This document shows, one piece after another, positions 36,476-45,502 of a DNA stretch of 64,000 nucleotides. Each line of letters begins with the position of its first letter. Positions within the stretch are counted from its first letter, which is position 1. Where the stretch lies: NCBI GenBank assembly GCA_041590075.1, contig JBFHUL010000002.1, positions 16,648 through 80,647 of the forward strand. The letters run 5' to 3'. Position numbers and translations under genes: made by a program. Source of the DNA: PZPK01 sp041590075. Its GTDB lineage: Bacteria > Pseudomonadota > Gammaproteobacteria > Pseudomonadales > Oleiphilaceae. The notes beneath the pieces were generated by a model, which was not told the origin of the DNA, ran no database searches, and worked only from the letters and a program-made list of their open reading frames with translations.

Positions 36476-37123
36476 TCAGTTTTTCAGGCTATCCGCCAGC
36501 GCCAGGGCATCGCGCGTTGCCTGCGCAATGCTTTGCCAGTTCTGTGCTGCAACATCGTCAGGCCGTAACATCCAACTGCCGCCGACACAGGCGACAAAGG
36601 GTTCCGAAAGATAATCATGCAGATTGTTTTCATTGATACCGCCGGTAGGACAAAACCGCAAATTACCCAAGGGTGCAGCCAGCGCGCGTAAACTCTTTAT
36701 GCCGCCGTTGGCCTCGGCTGGAAAATACTTGATTGCCGAATAACCCGCTGCGTGCAGACGCATCATTTCTGAAGCGCTTGCCGCGCCGGGCAACCAGGGC
36801 TGCGAATTGCGCGCCGCATGCGCAATCAGTGCATCGGTTGCTCCGGGGCTTACCAGAAACGCGGCGCCGGCCTCTACCGCGGCATCAAACTGCCGAGCAT
36901 CCAGCACACTGCCCGCCCCCACCAGCAAGTTCGGCCGGTGCTGGCAAACCTGCTTTAAGGCTTGCAGCGATCCAGATGTGCGGAGCGTGATTTCAAACAC
37001 CCGCATACCACCTTCGTACAGCGCATCAATCAGAGGCAGCGCGTCTTCGGCGCTGGCAATATTGATCACCGGGATGATTGAAGACTGAGCCAGTATAGGT
37101 TCAAGCCCGTTTTGTACCGCCAT
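36476..37123 (-). CDS. eda: 2-dehydro-3-deoxy-phosphogluconate (KDPG) aldolase
   Basis: Cleaves KDPG to pyruvate and glyceraldehyde-3-phosphate in the Entner-Doudoroff pathway; also acts on 4-hydroxy-2-oxoglutarate. The 215 residues have the Schiff-base lysine region IKYFPAEANGGIKSL near 130 and the phosphate motif FCPTGGINENN. The catalytic Glu45-equivalent is in VFEITLRTSGS. edd, zwf and pgl are not adjacent, so the gene is orphaned here. Confidence 0.93.
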   Translation of the reverse strand: MAVQNGLEPILAQSSIIPVINIASAEDALPLIDALYEGGMRVFEITLRTSGSLQALKQVCQHRPNLLVGAGSVLDARQFDAAVEAGAAFLVSPGATDALIAHAARNSQPWLPGAASASEMMRLHAAGYSAIKYFPAEANGGIKSLRALAAPLGNLRFCPTGGINENNLHDYLSEPFVACVGGSWMLRPDDVAAQNWQSIAQATRDALALADSLKN

Positions 37124-37235
37124 AAAAATCGCCTCTGGTGCACTTCATATAGGTTTCACCTGCCCGGCAGGCGATAGTTTTTTGCTTTTGACCCTTTCGC
37201 ACGATCTGGCCTAGAATACGCCCCGCCCGTAGCAC

Positions 37236-37312
37236 CCGCCCATAGCTCAGCTGGATAGAGCGTCCCCCTCCTAAGGGGAAGGTCGAAGGTTCGAATCCTT
37301 CTGGGCGGGCCA
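37236..37312 (+). tRNA. tRNA-Arg (anticodon CCT), CCA encoded
   Basis: A 77-nt cloverleaf. Acceptor arms CCGCCCA and TGGGCGG, discriminator G, and an encoded CCA at 37310-37312. D-arm GCTC/GAGC; anticodon stem TCCCC/GGGGA with loop CTCCTAA, anticodon CCT at 37270-37272; T-arm GAAGG-TTCGAAT-CCTTC. It reads AGG codons. No integrase gene flanks it. Confidence 0.97.
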
Positions 37313-37359
37313 CTCCAATACGCCGGCACGTCAAAAACGGAAAGGAAGAGCGCGACGCA

Positions 37360-37773
37360 CTAGACGTCTACGTCGTCCACATCCACCTGACCCGACATAC
37401 GTCGGCGCACATGTGACCAGCTCATACCCAGGCAGAGAATCGCGGCGATAAATATTTCTACGACCCAAATGAAAGCACTGGCACTCTCTAGACTCAACCA
37501 GCCGAGATCCACCATCCCCCAAATTAAAACGCCCACAAAGGCTGCCGCCAGTATCAAACCAATCGCGCCTAAACTGCGTAAGGTCGCCCTGATGAAAATC
37601 ACCCAGCCAATCACGAGCACAACACCTGCCAATAACATCCAGGGCGAAAAATTCTGCAGATCATTCACCAACCAGTGCAGATAGGAGTACCCACTGGGGT
37701 TATAGGAAAAAAATACCAGCAAGGCCGCAAACACAAAGCGAATGGCAATACCGGAAGAGGTTATGGGATTCAT
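37360..37773 (-). CDS. Four-helix inner membrane protein, DUF6524-like
   Basis: A 137-residue protein with four predicted membrane helices (about 5-25, 43-62, 68-88, 100-120) and an acidic C-terminus (QVDVDDVDV). The start MNPITSSGIAIRFVFAALLV and the motif YNPSGYSYLHWL resemble the DUF6524 family. Function is unknown. It is separated from the tRNA on the other strand by 47 bp. Confidence 0.75.
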   Translation of the reverse strand: MNPITSSGIAIRFVFAALLVFFSYNPSGYSYLHWLVNDLQNFSPWMLLAGVVLVIGWVIFIRATLRSLGAIGLILAAAFVGVLIWGMVDLGWLSLESASAFIWVVEIFIAAILCLGMSWSHVRRRMSGQVDVDDVDV

Positions 37774-37843
37774 ACCTGAGTCTCGTTGTTAAAATATGCG
37801 GCAAATAATAGCCCCCACCCAATAGCGATACCAGTCGCGCGCA

Positions 37844-38773
37844 TCAGGCAAGGTGTAAAAGCTCGTATTTTTTACAGTGCCGGCTAATTCGTGCAACCAG
37901 TTCGCCTTGCAGGGGCAACGGCATATCATGGGCCATGCCCCTTACCAAGGCCCATTCCTTTTCACAGGTGAGCGTTTGGTATACATCTTTGCCACACGCA
38001 GGCTTAAGCAAGGGGTCTTCAGCGCCATGCAGCACAAGCGTGGGCGCGGTGATGGTCGCCGTGTCTTTTTTTATTGAGCCGGTTGCCAGAATCGCATGCG
38101 TCTGGCGCAGGGTACCGCCGGGCGAATAGGCTCTGCGGTAATTGTGGCGAATGCGCATTTGCAATTCTTCGGCGGTCGCGGGATACACCGGGCTCTGGAT
38201 GGCCTTCCAGAAACGCAACAGCCGATTCACAGCTTGTTCTTCATCATGCCCTTGCGGGCTGCCCCACCCCAGTTTCAATAACAACGCATAATCAGGCAGG
38301 GGCAAGCGCGGCGCGTTGGTCGACGACATCATCACGCTCAGCGTACGCACCTGATCAGGAAAACGTGCCGCGAGAATCTGGGCGATCATACCCCCCATCG
38401 AGGCCCCTAATACATGCGTGGGCCCGCAATCCAACTGATCAATCAAATGGGCTGTATCGGTAGCCATATCCACCAGATCATAGTCACTTTCAAAACGCAG
38501 CCCCATGCGATGCCGCACAAAGGCCAGCCGGGTATCCATTCGACGCGCTGTTTTCACCCGGTCACTCAAGCCCACATCCCGGTTATCAAAGCAGGTCACT
38601 CTAAAACCTTCGGCTACGAGGGCCGCAATAAAATGTTCTGGCCAGAACGTCATCTGGCAACCCAGCCCCATCACCAACAACAGCGGCACATCGTTTTGCT
38701 TGCCGTATTGCCGCACACAAAAGGACAAATGATTCGCTGAAACATGAAATTCGTTAAAAGCGGGTGCTTTCAT
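37844..38773 (-). CDS. Alpha/beta hydrolase
   Basis: A 309-residue alpha/beta hydrolase with no signal peptide. Nucleophile elbow GASMGGMIAQ near residue 125; oxyanion start LLVMGLGCQMTFWP; acidic residue in LHGAEDPLLKP; histidine in GMAHDMPLPLQG. This is the pattern of cytosolic esterases and related enzymes. Substrate unknown; neighbours do not fix it. Confidence 0.85.
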   Translation of the reverse strand: MKAPAFNEFHVSANHLSFCVRQYGKQNDVPLLLVMGLGCQMTFWPEHFIAALVAEGFRVTCFDNRDVGLSDRVKTARRMDTRLAFVRHRMGLRFESDYDLVDMATDTAHLIDQLDCGPTHVLGASMGGMIAQILAARFPDQVRTLSVMMSSTNAPRLPLPDYALLLKLGWGSPQGHDEEQAVNRLLRFWKAIQSPVYPATAEELQMRIRHNYRRAYSPGGTLRQTHAILATGSIKKDTATITAPTLVLHGAEDPLLKPACGKDVYQTLTCEKEWALVRGMAHDMPLPLQGELVARISRHCKKYELLHLA

Positions 38774-38974
38774 CTACACTCCTTCTTTCTGGGCCATATT
38801 CAGCCTACTGAAGCACGACTTTACTGGCAGCGCAGCAGACCGCCAGCATAAGGGGCTTAGCGCCGTTCATGGCACGCGCACATCAGGCTGCGTGAATATA
38901 AGTGTAGAGCGTAACACTGCACCACGCTCCAAACGCTATGCCCGGTATTCGCCCGCACACCTAAGGAGAACCCG

Positions 38975-39424
38975 ATGCCCAGCGAACGCCCAGCCGTCAG
39001 CCGCAAACAATTCAGGCATTTCGTCCCATTGGAAACACGCTGGATGGATAACGATGTGTACGGCCACGTGAACAACGTCACCTACTATTCTTTCTTTGAT
39101 AGCGCCGTTAATCGATACCTGATCGAGGCAGGCGGACTGGATATCCATCACTCACCGATCGTTGCGTTTGTTGTTCGTTCCGAATGCGACTATTTTTCTC
39201 CTATCGCCTATCCCGACAGCATTGAAATCGGTTTGCGCGTAAATCATCTGGGAAACCGATCAGTCACCTACGGCGTAGCAGTCTTTTGCGCGGGTGCGGA
39301 AAAGGCCTCGGCCTATGGGCAGTTTGTGCACGTATTTGTAGCACGCGCCAGTCAACAGGCCGTTGCCATCCCCACCCAAATTCGCGCGGCACTCGAAAAA
39401 CTGGAGGTTGACCATGAGCATTAA
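38975..39424 (+). CDS. Acyl-CoA thioesterase, 4HBT hotdog family
   Basis: A 149-residue hotdog-fold thioesterase. The 4HBT catalytic region is LETRWMDNDVYGHVNNVTYY (Asp-containing, near residue 25-45), followed by FFDSAVNRYL. It probably releases free acid from an acyl-CoA. AAGGAG precedes the ATG. Its end overlaps the aldehyde dehydrogenase start by 11 bp, indicating coupled translation. Confidence 0.88.
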   Translation: MPSERPAVSRKQFRHFVPLETRWMDNDVYGHVNNVTYYSFFDSAVNRYLIEAGGLDIHHSPIVAFVVRSECDYFSPIAYPDSIEIGLRVNHLGNRSVTYGVAVFCAGAEKASAYGQFVHVFVARASQQAVAIPTQIRAALEKLEVDHEH

Positions 39425-40844
39425 ATCAAAGTACCCCTACTACCTGGCCAACGAGGCATGCTTCGCCAACGAAGACCTGGCAGTGCATAACAAATACACC
39501 GGCGAAAAGGTATGTTCAGTTCCTCTTGCTACACCCGATGTGCTGGACGAGGCTATTGGTGCGGCCCATGAGGCTCGCAGTGCGATGGCAGCATTAAGTG
39601 TGCATGCACGGCAATCGATTCTGGAACATTGCGTACAACGCTTTAAAGAACGCGAAGAAGAGTTGGCCGAGATTCTGTGCATTGAAGCGGGCAAACCTAT
39701 CAAGGACGCAGTAGGCGAAGTGGGTCGCCTGATCGATACCTTCAAGATCGCAGCCGAAGAGACTCCCCGGCAATATGGTGAAACCATCCCCCTCGACATT
39801 AGCCCGCGGGCAGAAGCCTATCGCGGCATGACCAAGCGGGTACCCCGTGGCCCCTGTGCGTTTATTAGCCCCTTTAATTTTCCCCTGAATCTCGCCGCGC
39901 ACAAGGTAGCGCCGGCCATTGCTGCGGGCTGCCCTTTCGTCCTCAAACCCGCCAGCCTGACGCCGATCGGCGCACTGCTGATTGGCGAAGTTCTGGCCGA
40001 GACCGAACTCCCAAAAGGCGCCTTTTCCATTCTTCCCTGTCGTCGCGACAGTGCCGACCTCCTCACCGAAGACGATCGGATCAAGTTGCTCAGTTTTACC
40101 GGTTCACCCGATGTAGGCTGGAAACTCAAAACACGGGCGGGTAAAAAGCCAGTCATTCTCGAACTCGGTGGCAACGCGGCCTGCGTCGTCGACGAGGACT
40201 GGGATCTCGATGATGCGGTTGACCGCATGATTACCGGTGCTTTCTATCAGAGCGGACAAAGCTGCATCGGGGTACAGCGAATCTATGTGCATCGACGCAT
40301 TTACGATGCGTTCAAGCACCAACTGGTGGCGGCGACCAAGGCACTCAAAGCCGGCGACCCCAGAGACGAAGACACCTTTATCGGCCCGATGATTTCGGAA
40401 CAGGAAGCAGAGCGCCTGGCCACCTGGATAGACGAAGCCCTCGAAGCCGGAGCCAAGCTGCTATGTGGCGGAACACGCAACGGTAATATGCTTCAGGCTA
40501 CGCTGCTTGAAGGCGTACCCAAACAGTGCAATGTGTTCTCGGAGGAAGCGTTTGGCCCCGTCGCCCTGCTGGCCCCCTTTGATGACTACGATAAGGTATT
40601 GGCAGAAGTGAACGATAGCCGCTTCGGACTGCAAGCCGGCATTTTCACTCGCGATCTCTTCAAAGCCCAAAAGGCCTGGGATAAGCTTGAGGTGGGCGGT
40701 GTGATCATTGGCGATGTACCTTCATGGCGCGTCGATCACATGCCCTACGGCGGCGTGAAAGACAGCGGTCTCGGGCGCGAAGGCATACGCTGGGCATTAA
40801 ACGATTTAACAGAACTGCGACTCATGGTGATACGCAGCCCTTAA
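39414..40844 (+). CDS. NAD(P)-dependent aldehyde dehydrogenase
   Basis: A 476-residue aldehyde dehydrogenase. The glutamate base is in LELGGNAACVV near residue 250 and the catalytic cysteine in QSGQSCIGVQRIYVH near 285; the C-terminal NVFSEEAFGPVALLAPF is typical. I chose the ATG at 39414 (MSIKSKYPYYLAN), which overlaps the thioesterase. A possible role is oxidation of fatty aldehydes from alkane attack, but alkB is 3 kb away and the pairing with a thioesterase suggests a distinct acid-producing step. Substrate unproven. Confidence 0.93.
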   Translation: MSIKSKYPYYLANEACFANEDLAVHNKYTGEKVCSVPLATPDVLDEAIGAAHEARSAMAALSVHARQSILEHCVQRFKEREEELAEILCIEAGKPIKDAVGEVGRLIDTFKIAAEETPRQYGETIPLDISPRAEAYRGMTKRVPRGPCAFISPFNFPLNLAAHKVAPAIAAGCPFVLKPASLTPIGALLIGEVLAETELPKGAFSILPCRRDSADLLTEDDRIKLLSFTGSPDVGWKLKTRAGKKPVILELGGNAACVVDEDWDLDDAVDRMITGAFYQSGQSCIGVQRIYVHRRIYDAFKHQLVAATKALKAGDPRDEDTFIGPMISEQEAERLATWIDEALEAGAKLLCGGTRNGNMLQATLLEGVPKQCNVFSEEAFGPVALLAPFDDYDKVLAEVNDSRFGLQAGIFTRDLFKAQKAWDKLEVGGVIIGDVPSWRVDHMPYGGVKDSGLGREGIRWALNDLTELRLMVIRSP

Positions 40845-40913
40845 AGTTTTGTCTTGCGCCCCCATATCTACTCGTGCATTGTACGCTTCACTTTCTAGGA
40901 GGAGTCTCTCTTT

Positions 40914-41729
40914 ATGGCCTCATGGCTGCATCACCCTCGCGTTCGCTATGCCTTTATTGTCGCCGTGGCGATCTTTGCACTGCTGCTCGTTTTCTACTCC
41001 AGTCCCAGCTTGCCAAGCCTGACACCTGATCGCGAACAGGTCATCAAAGAACTTCCGGACTTCACTCAATTTAAAAATGTACGCGAAAAAAAGCAGGCGT
41101 TTTTTGATTTCCTCTACCCCATTATTGAAGAAGAAAACCGTCACCTGATGACGCTGCGAAACACACTCAAGGAAATGCGCAGCAAACAAAGCCTCTCCGG
41201 AGCAGAAGCGTCTTGGATACGCGATTTGTCCAGGCTGTACCTCAATGAGAAACAGCAGGAAGATAGCCTCCCCAACCTGCTCGAAAAACTGATTCGACGC
41301 GTGGATATTATTCCACCTTCTCTGGTGTTGGCCCAGGCAGCCATTGAATCGGCCTGGGGCACCAGCCGTTTTGCACGGGAAGGAAATAATCTGTTCGGAC
41401 AATGGTGTTTCAGTGAAGGTTGCGGCATCGTGCCCCAACAGCGCGCGACGGGAAGAACACACGAAGTCGCGAAGTTCGACACGGTTAACGAAGCTGTGCA
41501 CGCATATCTGCGTAACCTGAACGCATTTCATGCCTACAAAACGCTGCGTGAAGCGCGTCGGGATATTCGCGAACAAGACAAGAAACTAAGTCCCACGCCG
41601 CTTTTGGCGGGCCTGAGTAATTATTCCGAGCAGGGCAAGGCTTACCTCACCAAGGTCGCGCGAGTGATTCGTCAGAACGAACTGGAGCGTTTTGATGTGC
41701 GCCAGCGGGAAGCATTAAGTGCACCCTGA
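40914..41729 (+). CDS. Bax-like membrane-anchored N-acetylglucosaminidase
   Basis: A 271-residue protein with one N-terminal membrane anchor (about 12-30), a helical spacer, then a glucosaminidase domain (about 125-260). Key segment LVLAQAAIESAWGTSRFARE contains the catalytic glutamate, followed by NNLFGQWCFSEGCGI and AYLRNLNAFHAYKTLRE. This matches the E. coli Bax family of peptidoglycan-cleaving enzymes. Acts in the periplasm on cell-wall glycan. AGGAGG lies before the start. Confidence 0.9.
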   Translation: MASWLHHPRVRYAFIVAVAIFALLLVFYSSPSLPSLTPDREQVIKELPDFTQFKNVREKKQAFFDFLYPIIEEENRHLMTLRNTLKEMRSKQSLSGAEASWIRDLSRLYLNEKQQEDSLPNLLEKLIRRVDIIPPSLVLAQAAIESAWGTSRFAREGNNLFGQWCFSEGCGIVPQQRATGRTHEVAKFDTVNEAVHAYLRNLNAFHAYKTLREARRDIREQDKKLSPTPLLAGLSNYSEQGKAYLTKVARVIRQNELERFDVRQREALSAP

Positions 41730-42038
41730 AGAAGCTTACGAACGCGGGGAATCGTTGAGGTGACCCTCCCCCGCAATCGCTTGTCGGGGTTGGATCACCT
41801 CCATTGTGTACCTCCGGAAGTACGAGACACATACTAGACCTAGCGCGTGTGAACTTCCGCACATGTTTGGCAAGATTTTGTTCACATCCCCGCCACGGGC
41901 TGAACGTTGTGTAAGCCTTGGTAAATTCGTGTTGTTACCCGACGGCCCACACCGGGCCCACAAAAACACTTTCAGCATGAGATTTTTGAAAACCCGACTA
42001 CACTTACACCACTTTCATCAAACCTGTACTTTCTGATT
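41730..42038. other. 309-bp intergenic region
   Basis: No convincing gene on either strand. It holds an imperfect hairpin around 41808-41835 (GTACCTCCGGAAGTAC-like) and a widely spaced inverted pair TGTGAAC (41848) / GTTCACA (41880). These may be control sites for the solute-binding gene at 42039, but no promoter is clear. Confidence 0.4.
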
Positions 42039-42809
42039 ATGGCCCTGAGAGCAGCTCTTTTTTACCTTCTGCTTTGCTTCCAGAATGTGGTGATTGCAGA
42101 AACCATAGACATTGCAACCGGAGAATACCCTCCGTGGGCTTCTCAGCACCTTGTCCACCATGGCATCACCAACCGCATTATTGCCGAGGCCTTCAAAACC
42201 GAAGGTGTCGATGTTGTCTTTCATTACATGCCCTGGAACCGGGCACTTGAAGCAACACGTGTAGGTAAATATACGGCGACCTCTTTTTGGTCTTATGCCC
42301 CCGAGCGCAGTCGGCAGTTTAAACACAGCGACCCGGTCTCCGACATGCACCTCATGCTATTCCATAAACGCACAACCAAAATACGTGACTGGGACTCGCT
42401 CGCCGATCTCAACTATCTGCGCTTTGGCGCCACGCGCGGTTACACGTACACCGACGAGTTCTGGAACCTCGCCAAAAATAATGTCCTACGTGTATCAGTC
42501 AGCAATAGCGATCTCGAAAATTTCAAGAAGTTGTTCAATAACCAAATTGATGCTTTTCTTATTGCCGAGTACACCGGCTGGTTTATGCTCTCGAAAAACT
42601 TTACGCCTGAGCAGGTCTCACAAATCAGCACACAGACCAAAATGCTGGACTCCACAAATGAGTACTTGTTGTTCTCCAAAAATGATCCGCGCAGCGAAAG
42701 CTTGCTCACAAAGTTCAACGCGGGGCTCAAGAAAGTCCTCGCCAGCGGCGCATTTGAACGCTATACCCAGGAAATGTTGGAGTCCTGCTGCCCCTCAGTG
42801 CAGCCTTAG
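42039..42809 (+). CDS. Periplasmic solute-binding protein, family 3-like (orphan)
   Basis: A 256-residue protein with a signal peptide (ALRAALFYLLLCFQNVVIAE). The mature part fits the amino-acid-binding fold: IDIATGEYPPWASQHLVHHG then VVFHYMPWNRALEATRVGKY and LRFGATRGYTYTDEF. It differs from the tandem pair at 29.1-30.8 kb (no APFQLV block). No transporter genes are near, so it may sense or scavenge alone. It ends 5 bp before the convergent nitrate reductase. Confidence 0.83.
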   Translation: MALRAALFYLLLCFQNVVIAETIDIATGEYPPWASQHLVHHGITNRIIAEAFKTEGVDVVFHYMPWNRALEATRVGKYTATSFWSYAPERSRQFKHSDPVSDMHLMLFHKRTTKIRDWDSLADLNYLRFGATRGYTYTDEFWNLAKNNVLRVSVSNSDLENFKKLFNNQIDAFLIAEYTGWFMLSKNFTPEQVSQISTQTKMLDSTNEYLLFSKNDPRSESLLTKFNAGLKKVLASGAFERYTQEMLESCCPSVQP

Positions 42810-42814
42810 GACAT

Positions 42815-45502
42815 TCACGCTGTCTTCGGCGTCGTGATGGGCCCAGCGTTTGCGATGATTTGTTGTATTTCCGGAATACATGAACCGCAATTGGTGCCTG
42901 CTTTGCAAGCGCGCCCCACGGACTGATAATCCTGCAACCCTTGGGATACCACCACGTCCGCAATCGTCTTTTCACCCACGCTGTAACAGGCGCACACCGT
43001 CGCACCGCAATCGCTACCGCTAGGCGGGGTGCCGCTGAGTAATTGCAGGCGAATCCGATCGTCCAACAGCTCTTCACGAAACAATTGCGCGAGCCACTGG
43101 CGATCCGGCAAACCATGACGATGGTGAGTCGGCGCTATAAAGATAGCATGCTCCAGTCGCCCGGCTTCATTGAAAGCCGCAGCGCGCCAGATCTTCTGGC
43201 TGGCATCCGTATAGGTCTGCCAATACAACTGTGTATCGGGATCAAGCGTGCGGCGCACCGCCTCGGGATCCATATCAGAGGTGCCCGCCAACTCAAAGCG
43301 CTGGTGTTCTTCGCCAATCACCTTCACGCAGTAATCGGTGTGCCAGGTGTGATCATCCCGCGTCAACACAAAACCAAACCACACCGCTTTGAGTGGTCGT
43401 ACTGCTACCGGCGTGTGTTTGCTTTCGGGTTGCCCTGAAACGGGATCGACCACCGGGTTAACCAGAGCACCCATCCGACCTTTTTTGGCATACTGTTCCG
43501 ACCAGTGCATGGGCACAAACACCATACCTTCCCGCTGCGCATCGGTGACACGAACGCGCGCAAACATCTGTCCCCACTGGCTACGCAAATGGGCTAACCC
43601 ACCGTCTTCCAAGTGATAGTTCGCCGCATCTCTGGGGTGCACCTCAACGAAAGGTTCCGGCCGATGCTGGTTCAATCTGGGAGCTAGTGCGCTACGCGTC
43701 ATCGTATGCCACTGGTCTCGTAAGCGGCCGGTATTCAATACCAGGGGATAGAGGCTATCGGGCAGATTCGCCGGCAAACGGTGACGCAAAGCAATAAATT
43801 GCGCCTTACCAGAGTCGGTGAAAAACTGACCGTCACCAAAAAAACGTTTACGCCCTGCGGGATACTGTTTATTGATTGGCCATTGGGTAGGCGTAAAGGC
43901 ATCGTACTCGGCCGGAGTAATGTGCGCTAACGCGGAAATATCGAAATCGCGCAGGCCATACTGCTCGTTGTTCTCAAAGCCCGATAACGCGGCATGTTCC
44001 GCAAATATCTCGCTGTGATGGTTGTACGAAAAGGCCTCTGAAAAACCCATGCGTTTAGCCACCTCGCACACTATCCACCAATCGGGTTTGGCGTCGCCGG
44101 CGGGCGGCAACAACGCACGCTGGCGCGAAATAATACGCTCTGAATTGGTCACCGTGCCGTCTTTTTCACTCCACCCCAAAGCAGGCAATTTCACGTGTGC
44201 CAGATCAAGCGTATCGCTGCGGGCAACACAGTCCGACACCACCACCAACTCACAGTTCTGCAAGGCATGCTTTACCTTGTCGGCATTGGGGAGACTCACG
44301 ACCGGATTGGTCGCCATGATCCAAACTGCCTTGATGCGACCATCGGCAATGGCATCAAACATATCCACCGCAGCCAGACCCGGGGAGTCCGGTAACACAT
44401 CGGTATTCCAAAATCGCCCTACCCGATCGCGATGCACGGGGTTTTCGAGGTGCATATGCGCCGCGAGCTGATTGGCTAATCCGCCCACTTCCCTGCCACC
44501 CATGGCATTGGGCTGGCCAGTGAGCGACAAGGGGCCTGCGCCTTCCTTGCCAATACGACCGGTTGCGAGATGGCAGTTGAGAATCGCATTCACTTTATCA
44601 ACACCACTCGATGACTGCTTCACCCCCTGGGAATAGAGGGTCATCACATTTTCATGGTTTGCAAACCAGGCAAAGAAGGTCTCAACATCCTGCGCTTTAA
44701 GGCCACACCGCACAGCCACCTGTTCTATTGTGCCGGCGTCTTTCTCCGCCGCCTCCAAACAGCGATCAAAACCTTCCGTAAAGGCGTCGATGAACGCCTT
44801 ATCCAAGGCCTCATGCTGGGCCAGATAACGCAGCAAACCATTGAACAAGGCGACATCCGCACCGCTATCCAGGGCAAGATGCAAATCCGCAATATCGCAG
44901 GTCGCTGTGCGCCGCGGATCGATCACAACCACCTTCAGGCAGGGGTTCTTGTCTTTAGCCGCACGAATACGCTGAAATACGATGGGATGACACCAGGCGG
45001 TGTTGGAGCCGACCAGTACGATCAACTCGGCGTGGTCAATGTCATCGTAGCAGGCCGCCACCGTATCACTGCCAAATGCGCGTTTATGCCCGGCCACCGC
45101 AGACGACATACACAGCCGGCTGTTCGTATCGATATTGGCACTGCCGATGAAGCCTTTCATCAGCTTGTTCGCAATGTAATAGTCTTCGGTAAGGAGCTGG
45201 CCACTGCCGTAAAACGCAACCGATTCCTTTCCGTAACGGTCCATAATTTCTTTAAAGCCTTCGGCGACATGCGATAAGGCCTCATCCCAACTCACAGTGT
45301 TGCCGTTCACTTCGGGGGCGAGAAGCCTGCTTTGCAGCGCTAATGTCTCACCCAGCGAAGAGCCCTTCGAGCATAAACGCCCCAGACTGGACGGGTGTGC
45401 CTGGTCGCCTTTTACTTCGACCGTACGGGTCTCGGTATCAACCCGCGCCTCGATACCACACCCTACACCGCAATAAGCACAGGTGGTTCGCAATACCGGC
45501 AT
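42815..45502 (-). CDS. nasA: Assimilatory nitrate reductase, molybdopterin catalytic subunit with C-terminal 2Fe-2S domain
   Basis: An 895-residue molybdopterin oxidoreductase reducing nitrate to nitrite in the cytosol. The 4Fe-4S cluster is bound by Cys8, Cys11, Cys15 (CAYCGVGC) and Cys44 (GRLCSKG). The molybdenum-cofactor domains follow in the NarB/NasA order (for example ETFFAWFANHENVMTLYSQG, DVLPDSPGLAAVDMFDAI). A C-terminal BFD-like 2Fe-2S domain is present: CACYSVGEKTIADVV and CKAGTNCGSCIPEIQ. No twin-arginine signal, consistent with assimilation. Start overlaps the stop of the upstream reductase subunit by 1 bp. Confidence 0.95.
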   Translation of the reverse strand: MPVLRTTCAYCGVGCGIEARVDTETRTVEVKGDQAHPSSLGRLCSKGSSLGETLALQSRLLAPEVNGNTVSWDEALSHVAEGFKEIMDRYGKESVAFYGSGQLLTEDYYIANKLMKGFIGSANIDTNSRLCMSSAVAGHKRAFGSDTVAACYDDIDHAELIVLVGSNTAWCHPIVFQRIRAAKDKNPCLKVVVIDPRRTATCDIADLHLALDSGADVALFNGLLRYLAQHEALDKAFIDAFTEGFDRCLEAAEKDAGTIEQVAVRCGLKAQDVETFFAWFANHENVMTLYSQGVKQSSSGVDKVNAILNCHLATGRIGKEGAGPLSLTGQPNAMGGREVGGLANQLAAHMHLENPVHRDRVGRFWNTDVLPDSPGLAAVDMFDAIADGRIKAVWIMATNPVVSLPNADKVKHALQNCELVVVSDCVARSDTLDLAHVKLPALGWSEKDGTVTNSERIISRQRALLPPAGDAKPDWWIVCEVAKRMGFSEAFSYNHHSEIFAEHAALSGFENNEQYGLRDFDISALAHITPAEYDAFTPTQWPINKQYPAGRKRFFGDGQFFTDSGKAQFIALRHRLPANLPDSLYPLVLNTGRLRDQWHTMTRSALAPRLNQHRPEPFVEVHPRDAANYHLEDGGLAHLRSQWGQMFARVRVTDAQREGMVFVPMHWSEQYAKKGRMGALVNPVVDPVSGQPESKHTPVAVRPLKAVWFGFVLTRDDHTWHTDYCVKVIGEEHQRFELAGTSDMDPEAVRRTLDPDTQLYWQTYTDASQKIWRAAAFNEAGRLEHAIFIAPTHHRHGLPDRQWLAQLFREELLDDRIRLQLLSGTPPSGSDCGATVCACYSVGEKTIADVVVSQGLQDYQSVGRACKAGTNCGSCIPEIQQIIANAGPITTPKTA

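Noticed and set aside
37236..37312. tRNA-Arg as an integration site
   Set aside because: No integrase, no repeated tRNA 3' end and no foreign-looking genes nearby.
41848..41886. TGTGAAC/GTTCACA inverted pair upstream of the solute-binding gene
   Set aside because: Arms are short and 25 bp apart; not enough to call an operator or hairpin.
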